The notes beneath the pieces are model-generated. The model was given only the letters and a program-made list of their open reading frames with translations, made no database searches and was not told the origin of the DNA. Shown piece after piece: positions 23,580 to 31,736 of a DNA stretch of 41,585 nt. The translations under genes were made by a program, and so were the position numbers. This DNA is from Balneolales bacterium (GTDB taxonomy: Bacteria > Bacteroidota > Rhodothermia > Balneolales > Natronogracilivirgulaceae), in NCBI GenBank assembly GCA_007128855.1, contig SKWQ01000202.1, positions 1-41,585 on the forward strand, read 5' to 3'. Position 1 is the stretch's first letter. Each line of letters opens with the position of its first letter.

Positions 23580-25734
23580 TACGTCCCCGCTGTTCATCCA
23601 CCTCAAGAATTGCGACCCGGATGATATCACCAACCGATACCACATCGTGTGGATTTGCAACACGTCGGCCGCCGCCCATTTTAGAGATATGCAACAGTCC
23701 GTCCTGTTTCACTCCGATGTCAACAAACGCCCCGAAATCCACAACGTTGCGGACCGTTCCTTCCAGTTCTAGACCCACACTGAGGTCGCTCATCGATAGT
23801 ATTTCCTGACGCAGCAGCGGTTTGGAAAGGGACTCCCTGGGATCGCGTCCCGGCCTTTGCAACTGCTCCATGATCAGTTGCAGTGTTGGCAATCCGATGC
23901 CAAGGTCCCCCGCCGTCTGCTCCGGATCGATGTTCCGGAACTTGATTGGAAACATGGTGATGGACTCTCCGATGTCATCCATTTTCACACCTATGGAATT
24001 GCAGAGTTTCTGTGCCGCATCATAACTTTCCGGGTGGATGGCGGTATTGTCCAAAGGGTTGGACGAATTCGGGATGCGAAGAAAACCGGCGGCCTGCTGA
24101 AAACGGAATGCGCCAAGGCCTGAGACGCGGAGCAGCTCCTGACGATCCCGGAACGGACCGTTTTCGTTGCGGTAAGCGACAATTTTTTCGCCAATGGAAC
24201 TGCTCAGTCCGGAAACATATGTCAGAAGGGAGGAACTCGCCGAATTCAGGTTAACACCTACGCTGTTGACGCAGCTTTCAACCACGTCATCCAGTTTTCG
24301 GGATAGATTTGCCTGATTGACGTCATGCTGATACAAACCCACACCGATGGACTTGGGATCGATTTTAACCAGTTCGGCCAGCGGGTCCTGCACCCGGCGC
24401 GCTATGGATATGTTGCCCCTCATGGCCGCCTCAAGGTCAGGAAACTCCTGCTTTGCAAGCGGAGATGCCGAGTATACAGATGCTCCGGCCTCATTCACTA
24501 TAAGATAGTGAAGGTCATCTCCCTTCTGCTTGCCCTGCCGCTCCGAAATGAGTTCAGCAACTACCTGCTCGGTCTCACGGCTTCCTGTACCGTTGCCGAT
24601 TGCGATAAGTGAAACGCCATGGGCATCAATGAGACTGTCCATCACATCGATCGACTCCCTGACCTTCTTCAGCGGCGGTGTTGGGTAGATGGTGGTTCCT
24701 TCCAGGTATTTGCCCGTACCATCCACCACCGCCACCTTGCAGCCGGTGCGATATCCGGGATCTATGCCCATCACCGTACGTGCCGACAGGGGAGGTTGCA
24801 GGAGCAGATTCCTGAGGTTTTCCGCAAAAGTCCGGATAGCGTGCTCTTCCGCTTTCTCCGTGAGCTCCTTTCGTGCTTCCCTTTCAAGCGCAGGGAAAAG
24901 CAGACGTTTGAAACTGTCTTTTAGAGCCAGTACAAGATGTTCAGTGAATACAGATCTGCGATTTGTTAAGATAAAGCGCTCCATGTGTTCAAGCGCCTTG
25001 CCCTCCATGATTTCCAGCTTTACTTTCAGTACACCTTCGCGCTCACCCCGGTTGATGGCAAGTATCTGGTGGGGCTTCAGGTAGCTGAGTTTACCGCTGA
25101 ATTCATAGTACTCCCGGTAGGTTCCGCGCTCATCCGGCTCCGTGGAACGGGCAACCTGCACAATCCCATGTCGCTGTATCTGATTGCGCAGGCCATTGCG
25201 CAGATCCACTTCTTCGCTGACCCATTCCGCGCAGATGTCGCGTGCCCCCTGGAGTGCCTCATGTACATCGGCAACACCTTTTTCCGGGTCGACAAATGCC
25301 CGGGCTTCCGATTCTGCATTCCCTGTTGTGGTTTCTTCTTCCCATATCATCCCGGCGAGCGGTTCCAGTCCTTTTTCCTTTGCAGCACTTGCCCGTGTTT
25401 TTCTTTTGGGTTTGTAGGGGAGGTACAGGTCCTCGAGGTTCTTGAGTGAGGAGCATGACCGGATCTGCTCTTCGAGTTCGGATGACAGCATTCCCTGTTC
25501 CCGGATGGACGACAGGACCGTTTCCTTGCGTTCGCCGAGCAGACGAAGATATTCCAAACGGTCGCGGATGCTGCGCAGCACTTCTTCATCAAGCCCGCCG
25601 GTTCTTTCCTGGCGGTATCGCGCTATGAATGGAATGGTAGCTCCTTCGTCCAGCAAAGAGATTACCGCTGCCACCTGTCCGGTTGCAAGTGAAAGTTCTT
25701 TTGAGATCGCAGAAAATATTCCGTCAGATGACAT
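23536..25734 (-). CDS. tex: Tex-family RNA-binding transcription accessory protein
   Basis: Large cytoplasmic nucleic-acid-binding protein related to Bordetella Tex and eukaryotic Spt6. It has 732 residues, close to the usual 770. The N-terminal helical region opens with VISLLDEGATIPFIARYRQERTGG in pieces typical of Tex. A YqgF-like RNase-H fold begins near residue 320 (GIDPGYRTGCKVAVVD). Helix-hairpin-helix elements lie at about 495-560 (YVSGLSSSIGEKIV, VSGLGAFRFQQAAGF). A C-terminal S1 RNA-binding domain begins near residue 650 (GLELEGTVRNVVDFGAFVDI) and ends with SLELAGK close to the stop. The gene stands alone on this strand, and its 3' end overlaps trmH by 44 bases. Confidence 0.95.
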   Translation of the reverse strand: MSSDGIFSAISKELSLATGQVAAVISLLDEGATIPFIARYRQERTGGLDEEVLRSIRDRLEYLRLLGERKETVLSSIREQGMLSSELEEQIRSCSSLKNLEDLYLPYKPKRKTRASAAKEKGLEPLAGMIWEEETTTGNAESEARAFVDPEKGVADVHEALQGARDICAEWVSEEVDLRNGLRNQIQRHGIVQVARSTEPDERGTYREYYEFSGKLSYLKPHQILAINRGEREGVLKVKLEIMEGKALEHMERFILTNRRSVFTEHLVLALKDSFKRLLFPALEREARKELTEKAEEHAIRTFAENLRNLLLQPPLSARTVMGIDPGYRTGCKVAVVDGTGKYLEGTTIYPTPPLKKVRESIDVMDSLIDAHGVSLIAIGNGTGSRETEQVVAELISERQGKQKGDDLHYLIVNEAGASVYSASPLAKQEFPDLEAAMRGNISIARRVQDPLAELVKIDPKSIGVGLYQHDVNQANLSRKLDDVVESCVNSVGVNLNSASSSLLTYVSGLSSSIGEKIVAYRNENGPFRDRQELLRVSGLGAFRFQQAAGFLRIPNSSNPLDNTAIHPESYDAAQKLCNSIGVKMDDIGESITMFPIKFRNIDPEQTAGDLGIGLPTLQLIMEQLQRPGRDPRESLSKPLLRQEILSMSDLSVGLELEGTVRNVVDFGAFVDIGVKQDGLLHISKMGGGRRVANPHDVVSVGDIIRVAILEVDEQRGRISLELAGKNSPEAL

Positions 25735-25840
25735 GATTTTTGCTATTTTGTCGTTTCATATCGAGAGCACTGCATGCCGGTAAAACAAGTAAACGTGCCC
25801 GGGCAGATGCCAAATATATCAGCCGTATCATCTATTTACA

Positions 25841-26620
25841 ATGGAACAGAAAATTAAAGAGGAACTCCTGCAGTTTGCAATTTACCTGGCCAGGACGGCC
25901 GGCAAGGACACACTGGCGCATTTCCGGAAAAAAATTGACATCGAACGCAAAGGCGATGATTCACCCGTTACCGTTGCCGACCGTGAAGCGGAAAAATGGA
26001 TGCGGGGGCGAATTGCGGAACGTTTTCCGGATCATGGAATCGTAGGAGAGGAGTACGGCACGGAGAGAGAGTCTTCATCCGTTCGCTGGATTCTGGATCC
26101 GATTGACGGGACACTTTCGTTTATCCATGGAATTCCTCTCTATACGACACTGATCGGTGTGACCATTGATAATGAACCTGAAATCGGCGTGATCTATGCT
26201 CCTGCCACGGATGAGCTTTGCGAGGCGGGAATCGGCCTGGGTGCCAGGTACAATGGCAAGGACTGCCGCGTTTCCGACACATCGGTAATGCGCAAGGCAA
26301 CCCTTCTGAGCACGGACATGACCACCATCATCAGTGAGGGGTTGGTAGATCCGTTTCGCATTCTGCTTGACGAATGCCGTATGCACCGCACCTGGGGCGA
26401 TGCTTATGGACACATGATGGTTGCCAGCGGACGAGCCGATATCATGTTCGATCCTGTGCTGAACATCTGGGACGCCGCTCCATTGCTGCCCATTCTACAG
26501 GAATCCGGCGGGGTGTTTCTCGACTTTTCGGGGCATGCGGCCATAGACAGTGGCCATGGCTTTTCATCAAATGAGAAGCTGGCATCCATTGTGCTCTCCG
26601 TCATGGAATCCACACGCTGA
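25841..26620 (+). CDS. hisN: Inositol-monophosphatase-family phosphatase, probably histidinol-phosphatase
   Basis: Mg-dependent sugar/alcohol phosphatase of 259 residues. The metal sites are complete: Glu70/Glu71 in IVGEEYG, Asp86-Pro-Ile-Asp89-Gly-Thr (DPIDGT), and Asp211 in NIWDAAPLLPI. The RTWGDAYGHMMVASGRAD stretch (183-200) and SFIHGIPLYTTLIG after DPIDGT look more like HisN histidinol-phosphatases than like SuhB inositol phosphatases, so histidine synthesis is the better guess. No other his genes lie nearby to confirm this. It is divergent from tex with about 106 bases between, and is followed by the M1-like pseudopeptidase gene after 41 bases. Confidence 0.75.
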   Translation: MEQKIKEELLQFAIYLARTAGKDTLAHFRKKIDIERKGDDSPVTVADREAEKWMRGRIAERFPDHGIVGEEYGTERESSSVRWILDPIDGTLSFIHGIPLYTTLIGVTIDNEPEIGVIYAPATDELCEAGIGLGARYNGKDCRVSDTSVMRKATLLSTDMTTIISEGLVDPFRILLDECRMHRTWGDAYGHMMVASGRADIMFDPVLNIWDAAPLLPILQESGGVFLDFSGHAAIDSGHGFSSNEKLASIVLSVMESTR

Positions 26621-26661
26621 TCTGCTACCTGGAAATCCTTCATATCATGGAAAGAGTTACC

Positions 26662-28995
26662 ATGTCAACGAAATCATTTTTACTGCCAGTGCTCATCACC
26701 GTGCTGTTTACTGCAGCGGCACACGAAGTACGCGCATCAGGTGAAAATCCCGGTGCACTGCACGATTATCCAACCAGACCAGATTCCCAGGTTCGTTATA
26801 CCGGTCTGGAATTGCACCTGGAAGCAGGTTTTGATGAAGGGACGGTCCGGGGCACGGCAACCTATCGCTTCCACCCAAAACATGCCTATCTGGAAGAGCT
26901 TGCATTGTCGGCACCCGGTATGCAGATCCGGGAACTGACCATCAACGGGGAACAGGTTGCCTACCAGAAACGGGGTGACACTCTCAGCATCCCGTTTCGG
27001 GAGAATCCAGACACGGACAGGGAGCACGTGCTTTCTGTGAGTTATGTCACGAGTCCGGTGTTCGGCGTCCATTTCAGGCATAACGGGACCATAGTATCAT
27101 CATCACTGCCGGGCAGCACCATGCATTGGCTCCCCGGTCCGGCACATCCCGGTCCGGCCATGCCAATCGTGACAAGACTGGAAGTACCCGGCGATCTGAC
27201 GGGAGTTGCCAGCGGAGCACTGGAAAGGCAGACCTCCACCGATAAAGGGCGCCTCTATGTATTTCGCACCGGGGTGGAAGTGCCGATTACCGATTTGTTT
27301 TTTGCGGTTGGGAATTTCGAAGTGGATGATGCTTTTTCCGGAACAAAAAACCTGAGGGTCTACTGGGAACAGGGCGTGACGGATCCGGATCAGGCTCAGG
27401 ACTACATCACATTCTTGACCCGGCGCGTGCGTGATTTCGAACGACTGTTGCAAAGTGAAATGCCCGTTCAGGCCTTTCATGCCATCATTTTGTCGGACAA
27501 CATGTGGGAAACCCGTCCCTATTATGCGGGGGCAGCCGTGGTTCAGGGCAGACCCGATCAGATTAAAACAATGATGTCCCGGTCCATAGCCGCCCAATGG
27601 CTGGGAATCGCATTGAGGCCCGAAAAGTGGGACGAATCAGGTCACATTACATTGCTCCAGGCACTGGCGGCTGAAAGGCTGGGTGAACCGGATTGGGAAT
27701 ACGCTACTGATCCGATGGGGGATGCTTTTGTCGTACCTGAAACGGCGTATCGCCGAAAGGGCATGGAAGCCTGGCAGGGGTCGCGGGATTTCCTGCGAAA
27801 AAAGTCCATGCCGATCCTGAAAGAAGCCATGGATTCCGCCCTTATGGGTCTGGCTGCACGAAGGGGCGTACTCACATCCTATGAATTTTCCGCACTCATC
27901 TACGAAAAAACCGGCCTCTGGATGGAAATACCGCAGGCTACGCAACCGGAACCCAAAACAAAACTCCGTTACCTGGTAAACGCTGATGAAATCCGGGGAT
28001 CGGACCGGTTTATGCTAACGGTGGAGCCGCTGGAAGACATAACCGACAAAGAGCTCGGCATCAGGGTTTACTGGATCCGGGACGGGGAAATCCGAAACAC
28101 CCAGCTGACTTTTTCAGGTAGTGGGGACCAGCTGGAAATCAGTCCGGGTGGTTCCATCAGCAATATCTGGGTCGAATCTGACGATGCCAAGAGCCATGGG
28201 TTCGAGATCCGTAAACCATTTTCACACTGGCTGTACCAGCTCCGAAGGGATGAGCGACCGGAAATGAGAAAAGAGGCTGCCCTGGCACTAAAGGGCTATT
28301 CCAGGGATCCCGATCTACAGCTCGCCGTTCAGGATCTTCTGAACAGGGAGCAGGATCCGGAGGCATTGGCCGCCATGCACCGGCTCATGGCGGAACTCAC
28401 GGCCGGTGCCAGCGGTACCGAGCGCCGATTCCTCGACGGCATCACTTCCCGGCATGAGCAGGTCCGTTTTGAGTCGATGAAAGCCTTGCAAAACTACAGA
28501 AATAACACACAGGTAGAAAACCAGGTCTTCTCCATAATACAGTCATCGGATGATATCTCACTGGTCAACGAGGCCATCCGCACTTACCGAAAACTAGTAT
28601 CGGAAGAACAATTCCGTGATTTTGCGATTCAATTCCTCCGGGAAGACAGGCAGGAGCAGATGTTCACTGAAACTCTGATCTCGGAACTCTTTGAAGTAAC
28701 AACCAATGATACTGTCCTGGAAACAGTTGCGGAATATCTAAACCCGGGTTACAATTTTCAGCTTCGCTGGTTGGCTTATCGACTGCTCAGGCAGCATGCT
28801 GCTGGTACAGGATGGCAGGATGGCTTTGTTCGGGAATATTATGACGATCCGGATCCGAGGATACGGTTCATCGCACTATTTTCCATACCGGCAATGAATT
28901 TTGAGGAGCGGGGACCTTTTTTGGAGTCACGTATGTTGGTTGAGTACGATATTCGTATATTGCTACAGGCGAGCGTTCTCGCTGACGCAGAATAA
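26662..28995 (+). CDS. Secreted M1-peptidase-like protein without a zinc site, HEAT-like C-terminus
   Basis: A 777-residue exported protein. A signal peptide ends near VRA-SG. The N-terminal 200 residues follow the M1 aminopeptidase beta domain (YTGLELHLEAGFDEGTVRG, then LPGPAHPGPAMPIVTRLEVP). In the region that should hold the zinc motif, the sequence reads RSIAAQWLG at 307-315, aligned to HExxHQWFG. Both His and the Glu are lost, as is the downstream NEGF glutamate, while the flanking QW-G survives. About 525-775 is a string of short helical pairs resembling HEAT repeats (DPEALAAMHRLMAEL, DPRIRFIALFSIP). It is probably a binding or scaffold protein. The ATG at 26662 is chosen because GGAAAG lies about eight bases upstream; an ATG at 26647 adds five residues. 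Confidence 0.75.
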   Translation: MSTKSFLLPVLITVLFTAAAHEVRASGENPGALHDYPTRPDSQVRYTGLELHLEAGFDEGTVRGTATYRFHPKHAYLEELALSAPGMQIRELTINGEQVAYQKRGDTLSIPFRENPDTDREHVLSVSYVTSPVFGVHFRHNGTIVSSSLPGSTMHWLPGPAHPGPAMPIVTRLEVPGDLTGVASGALERQTSTDKGRLYVFRTGVEVPITDLFFAVGNFEVDDAFSGTKNLRVYWEQGVTDPDQAQDYITFLTRRVRDFERLLQSEMPVQAFHAIILSDNMWETRPYYAGAAVVQGRPDQIKTMMSRSIAAQWLGIALRPEKWDESGHITLLQALAAERLGEPDWEYATDPMGDAFVVPETAYRRKGMEAWQGSRDFLRKKSMPILKEAMDSALMGLAARRGVLTSYEFSALIYEKTGLWMEIPQATQPEPKTKLRYLVNADEIRGSDRFMLTVEPLEDITDKELGIRVYWIRDGEIRNTQLTFSGSGDQLEISPGGSISNIWVESDDAKSHGFEIRKPFSHWLYQLRRDERPEMRKEAALALKGYSRDPDLQLAVQDLLNREQDPEALAAMHRLMAELTAGASGTERRFLDGITSRHEQVRFESMKALQNYRNNTQVENQVFSIIQSSDDISLVNEAIRTYRKLVSEEQFRDFAIQFLREDRQEQMFTETLISELFEVTTNDTVLETVAEYLNPGYNFQLRWLAYRLLRQHAAGTGWQDGFVREYYDDPDPRIRFIALFSIPAMNFEERGPFLESRMLVEYDIRILLQASVLADAE

Positions 28996-29016
28996 TACAC
29001 CAGGAGTCTATCCAGA

Positions 29017-29280
29017 ATGAATTACATCATCAAACTACCGCCAAAATCTAAGCGTGATGACATCGTCGATGCCTGGGTAAGTGATGTTCTGAACGACCAT
29101 GACTACAGCAGGTTAAGAGCGACGCTCAACCAGCTTATCGAGAGCGGATTCAACAGGGATGGTGTAATGTTCATGTTCCTTCACCGGACCACACACGAGA
29201 TTGCATGCAAAAGAATCATCCAGCAGTCACGCTACGAATTGGCCGAAATAGCCTTCAGCAATCCGATCAGTCTCAATTAG
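29017..29280 (+). CDS. Small hypothetical protein
   Basis: An 87-residue soluble protein of unknown role. An AGGAG ribosome binding site lies about ten bases before the ATG, the best in this part of the window. The composition is mixed-charge and mostly helical, with no cysteine pair, signal peptide or membrane segment. A helix around RLRATLNQLIESGFNRDG and HEIACKRIIQQSRYEL is the most structured-looking part. It follows the M1-like gene after 21 bases and probably shares its transcript. I recognise no family. Confidence 0.7.
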   Translation: MNYIIKLPPKSKRDDIVDAWVSDVLNDHDYSRLRATLNQLIESGFNRDGVMFMFLHRTTHEIACKRIIQQSRYELAEIAFSNPISLN

Positions 29281-29292
29281 AAAGGAACATCC

Positions 29293-29327
29293 AATCCGGC
29301 TCCACTCAATGGGAAAAGGACCGGATT
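29293..29327. terminator. Bidirectional terminator-like hairpin
   Basis: AATCCGG / CCGGATT inverted repeat, extended by TCC/GGA past a bulged C, with a loop of about 14 bases. It lies between the small hypothetical gene (+) and the ABC permease gene (-), where convergent transcripts must end. T-runs are short. Confidence 0.4.
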
Positions 29328-29328
29328 A

Positions 29329-30612
29329 TCATTTCTCCCGTACCCATCTCCACAATTCCCTGAAACTGGCCTTTTTGCCATACATCAGTATTCCCGTGCG
29401 ATAAATCCTGGAGCTCATCCAGATCAGTACGACAAAGGTCATGATCATCAGTACAATGGTCAGGCCGAATTGCCACAAGGGGACCTGAAGCACAGCCATG
29501 CGCACCGGCATGAGTATCGGGGCAAAGAAAGGCACCATCGATAAAGTGACAGCCAGAGTTGAAGCCGGGTCATCTGACACAGGGAAGAGGAACATCAGCG
29601 GGATGATGATCAGCATGATGATGGGTAGCTGGAGCTGCTGGCTGTCCGATTCCTGATCTACTGCGGATCCTACAGCGGCAAAAAGCGAGCTGTAAATCAA
29701 AAAGCCCAGCAGGAAAAACAGTACAAAGCCGATCCATATCATGGGTCCGATGGGAGGGATGCTGAATGCAGCCACATCGGAAGCAGCCTCAGCCGCCTGG
29801 GCCGTTTCCGGACCGGAACCCATGAACAGGGAGATCACGGGACCGGCTGCAACCATCAGAAGGGCACCGGCTACAGCCCAGATGGCGAATTGCGTTAGCC
29901 CCAACAACGCTACTCCAATAACCTTGCCCATGAGCAATTCAAACGGCCGGACCGATGAGGCGATGACTTCCACGATGCGGCTTGTCTTTTCTTCCATGAC
30001 ACTGCGCATTATGACTGCCCCATAGCCAAACATGGCACCGTAGATAATGAAACCCATGATAAATCCAAGAAACATGTAAAATCCACTGTCGGCGGCTTCT
30101 TCACCTTCGGCGGTTATGGTAAGGTTTTCTGTCTGCACACGATCGGCTAGGATCTGCTTTACTTCTTCTGATGCCTCAATCCGATCCAGCCGGATATTCC
30201 TGACAATTTGCTGCAGATCGGACCGGATGCGCGAGGTGACCGACATCCCGGCCGTCCCGCCATGATAGAAAACAGCCTTCCCCTGACCATCCAGTACTTC
30301 ATGCGGAACTACCAGATAGCCCTCAATCTCGCCCCGCATAAGGGATTCCCGAAGCTCATCAGGTGTGTTTTCGGCCATGCGGTAGTAGGCCGAGTCACTT
30401 GCTACCATTTCCGTTCCGATTATACCGGTTTCATCATAGACCAGGAACTGTCGTACCCGATCACCGGACATGGTCTGGATAACGGCTGGCAGGACCAGAA
30501 GCAGTATCATGACAACCGGGGCCAGTATGGTCGATACGATGAATATCTTGCTCTTGAGCCGCGTCATATACTCGCGTTGAATGATCAGCAGCAACTTTTC
30601 TTTTTGTATCAT
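29329..30612 (-). CDS. ABC-2 type exporter permease (NatB-like)
   Basis: Membrane subunit of an ABC exporter, 427 residues. The first membrane segment at about 22-45 is followed by a large extracytoplasmic domain (about 50-170), then five or six clustered membrane segments to about residue 405. MRSVMEEKTSRIVEVIASSV just after a membrane segment is the hallmark of the NatB/YhaP ABC-2 permease family; NatAB of B. subtilis exports sodium. It overlaps the ATPase gene by four bases (ATGA) and must be co-translated with it. The real substrate (Na+, drugs or other) cannot be read from sequence. Confidence 0.88.
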   Translation of the reverse strand: MIQKEKLLLIIQREYMTRLKSKIFIVSTILAPVVMILLLVLPAVIQTMSGDRVRQFLVYDETGIIGTEMVASDSAYYRMAENTPDELRESLMRGEIEGYLVVPHEVLDGQGKAVFYHGGTAGMSVTSRIRSDLQQIVRNIRLDRIEASEEVKQILADRVQTENLTITAEGEEAADSGFYMFLGFIMGFIIYGAMFGYGAVIMRSVMEEKTSRIVEVIASSVRPFELLMGKVIGVALLGLTQFAIWAVAGALLMVAAGPVISLFMGSGPETAQAAEAASDVAAFSIPPIGPMIWIGFVLFFLLGFLIYSSLFAAVGSAVDQESDSQQLQLPIIMLIIIPLMFLFPVSDDPASTLAVTLSMVPFFAPILMPVRMAVLQVPLWQFGLTIVLMIMTFVVLIWMSSRIYRTGILMYGKKASFRELWRWVREK

Positions 30613-31520
30613 CCCTGTACCTCCCCGGAGACCGAATCGATGAATATTTCCTGGATGCTTGGCTGGACAAGCTCGAATCCCTGGACACGGACGTGTTGCT
30701 GCGCTTGACTCAGGATGGCCTGGTCGTCTGCGCCATCCAGCAGCCGGATCTCTGCAAAGTTCGTGGACCGGTTGTTGATCCTGACGTTTTGCAACTCAGA
30801 CAGGAAACGACTATCGCCGGTGAAACGCAGCCGGATGCTGTTGTGCCCGTAGGAGGAGCGGATCTGGTCAAGATTCCCGTTCAGGATCAGTTTCCCATTG
30901 TGAAACAGGGCGATGTCATCACAGAGTTGTTCCACCTGTTCCATTCTGTGCGTGGCAAAAAAAATGGTCTTTCCCGCATCCCGAAGTTCCAGTATTACCT
31001 CTTTCAGCATTTCACTGTTAATGGGGTCAAGCCCGCTGAACGGTTCGTCAAAAATCAGGCAATCGGGATCGTGAGCAATCGTTGCCACAAACTGGATTTT
31101 TTGCTGCATCCCCTTGGAAAGCTCCCCAACCTCTTTTCCGATCCAGCCGTAGGCATCAAAACGTTCCAGCCAGAGACGGATCCGCTGTCGGGCATCCTGG
31201 CGTGTAAGACCGCGCAGACGGCAAAGATAGATCAGTTGTTCTCCAACTTTCATTTTCTTGTACAGGCCACGTTCTTCCGGCAGATATCCCAGGCGGGCCT
31301 GGGTTTCGGATCCCACCGGCGTTCCAAAGAGCCTGATACTGCCGGAATCCGGTTTCAGTATGTAGGTGAGCATTCGTATACTGGTGGTCTTGCCGGCTCC
31401 GTTAGGTCCGAGCAATCCAAAAATCCGCCCCTGGTTTACATCAAAACTGACATTGTCCACTGCACGGAAATCACCGAACTGCTTGGTCACACCCTCAAAT
31501 TCAACTATGGAATCACTCAT
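30609..31520 (-). CDS. ABC transporter ATP-binding protein (NatA-like)
   Basis: Cytoplasmic ATPase subunit of the exporter, 303 residues. Walker A is GPNGAGKTT (38-46), the signature is LSKGMQQKIQF, Walker B is CLIFDEPFSGLDP, and the switch His is in FFATHRMEQ. KGMQQK in place of the usual SGGQ is typical of the NatA/DrrA-type ATPases that pair with ABC-2 permeases. The last 80 residues form the small DrrA-like C-terminal domain. It is the first gene of the pair and is divergent from glgA across 216 bases. Confidence 0.93.
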   Translation of the reverse strand: MSDSIVEFEGVTKQFGDFRAVDNVSFDVNQGRIFGLLGPNGAGKTTSIRMLTYILKPDSGSIRLFGTPVGSETQARLGYLPEERGLYKKMKVGEQLIYLCRLRGLTRQDARQRIRLWLERFDAYGWIGKEVGELSKGMQQKIQFVATIAHDPDCLIFDEPFSGLDPINSEMLKEVILELRDAGKTIFFATHRMEQVEQLCDDIALFHNGKLILNGNLDQIRSSYGHNSIRLRFTGDSRFLSELQNVRINNRSTNFAEIRLLDGADDQAILSQAQQHVRVQGFELVQPSIQEIFIDSVSGEVQG

Positions 31521-31609
31521 GAAAAATCACTGTTATTGTAGTATCTGTGATTATGGTCAATCGGAAAATAAAGTTTGTAAGATAGTCTTTGAATTTCTTA
31601 TATACCTGT

Positions 31610-31638
31610 AATTGAATGCATTTTTCGATATTTCAATT
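31610..31638. repeat. Inverted repeat in the natA-glgA divergent region
   Basis: Perfect seven-base inverted repeat AATTGAA (31610-31616) / TTCAATT (31632-31638) with a 15-base spacer, in the 216-base space between the ABC ATPase and glgA. It could be an operator half-site pair or chance in AT-rich DNA. Confidence 0.3.
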
Positions 31639-31656
31639 GGACAACATAAAGCCTGA

Positions 31657-31697
31657 CAATGGCAATGTCGCATTGGAGTTTCGTACTCAATGGCAAT
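31657..31697. repeat. Ten-base direct repeat upstream of glgA
   Basis: CAATGGCAAT occurs at 31657-31666 and again at 31688-31697. The start-to-start distance of 31 bases is close to three helical turns. The repeats lie 40-80 bases before the glgA start, where a regulator might bind. Confidence 0.35.
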
Positions 31698-31736
31698 AAA
31701 AACAGCTTCTACGAATATCATAGCAGATAGTTTCAC

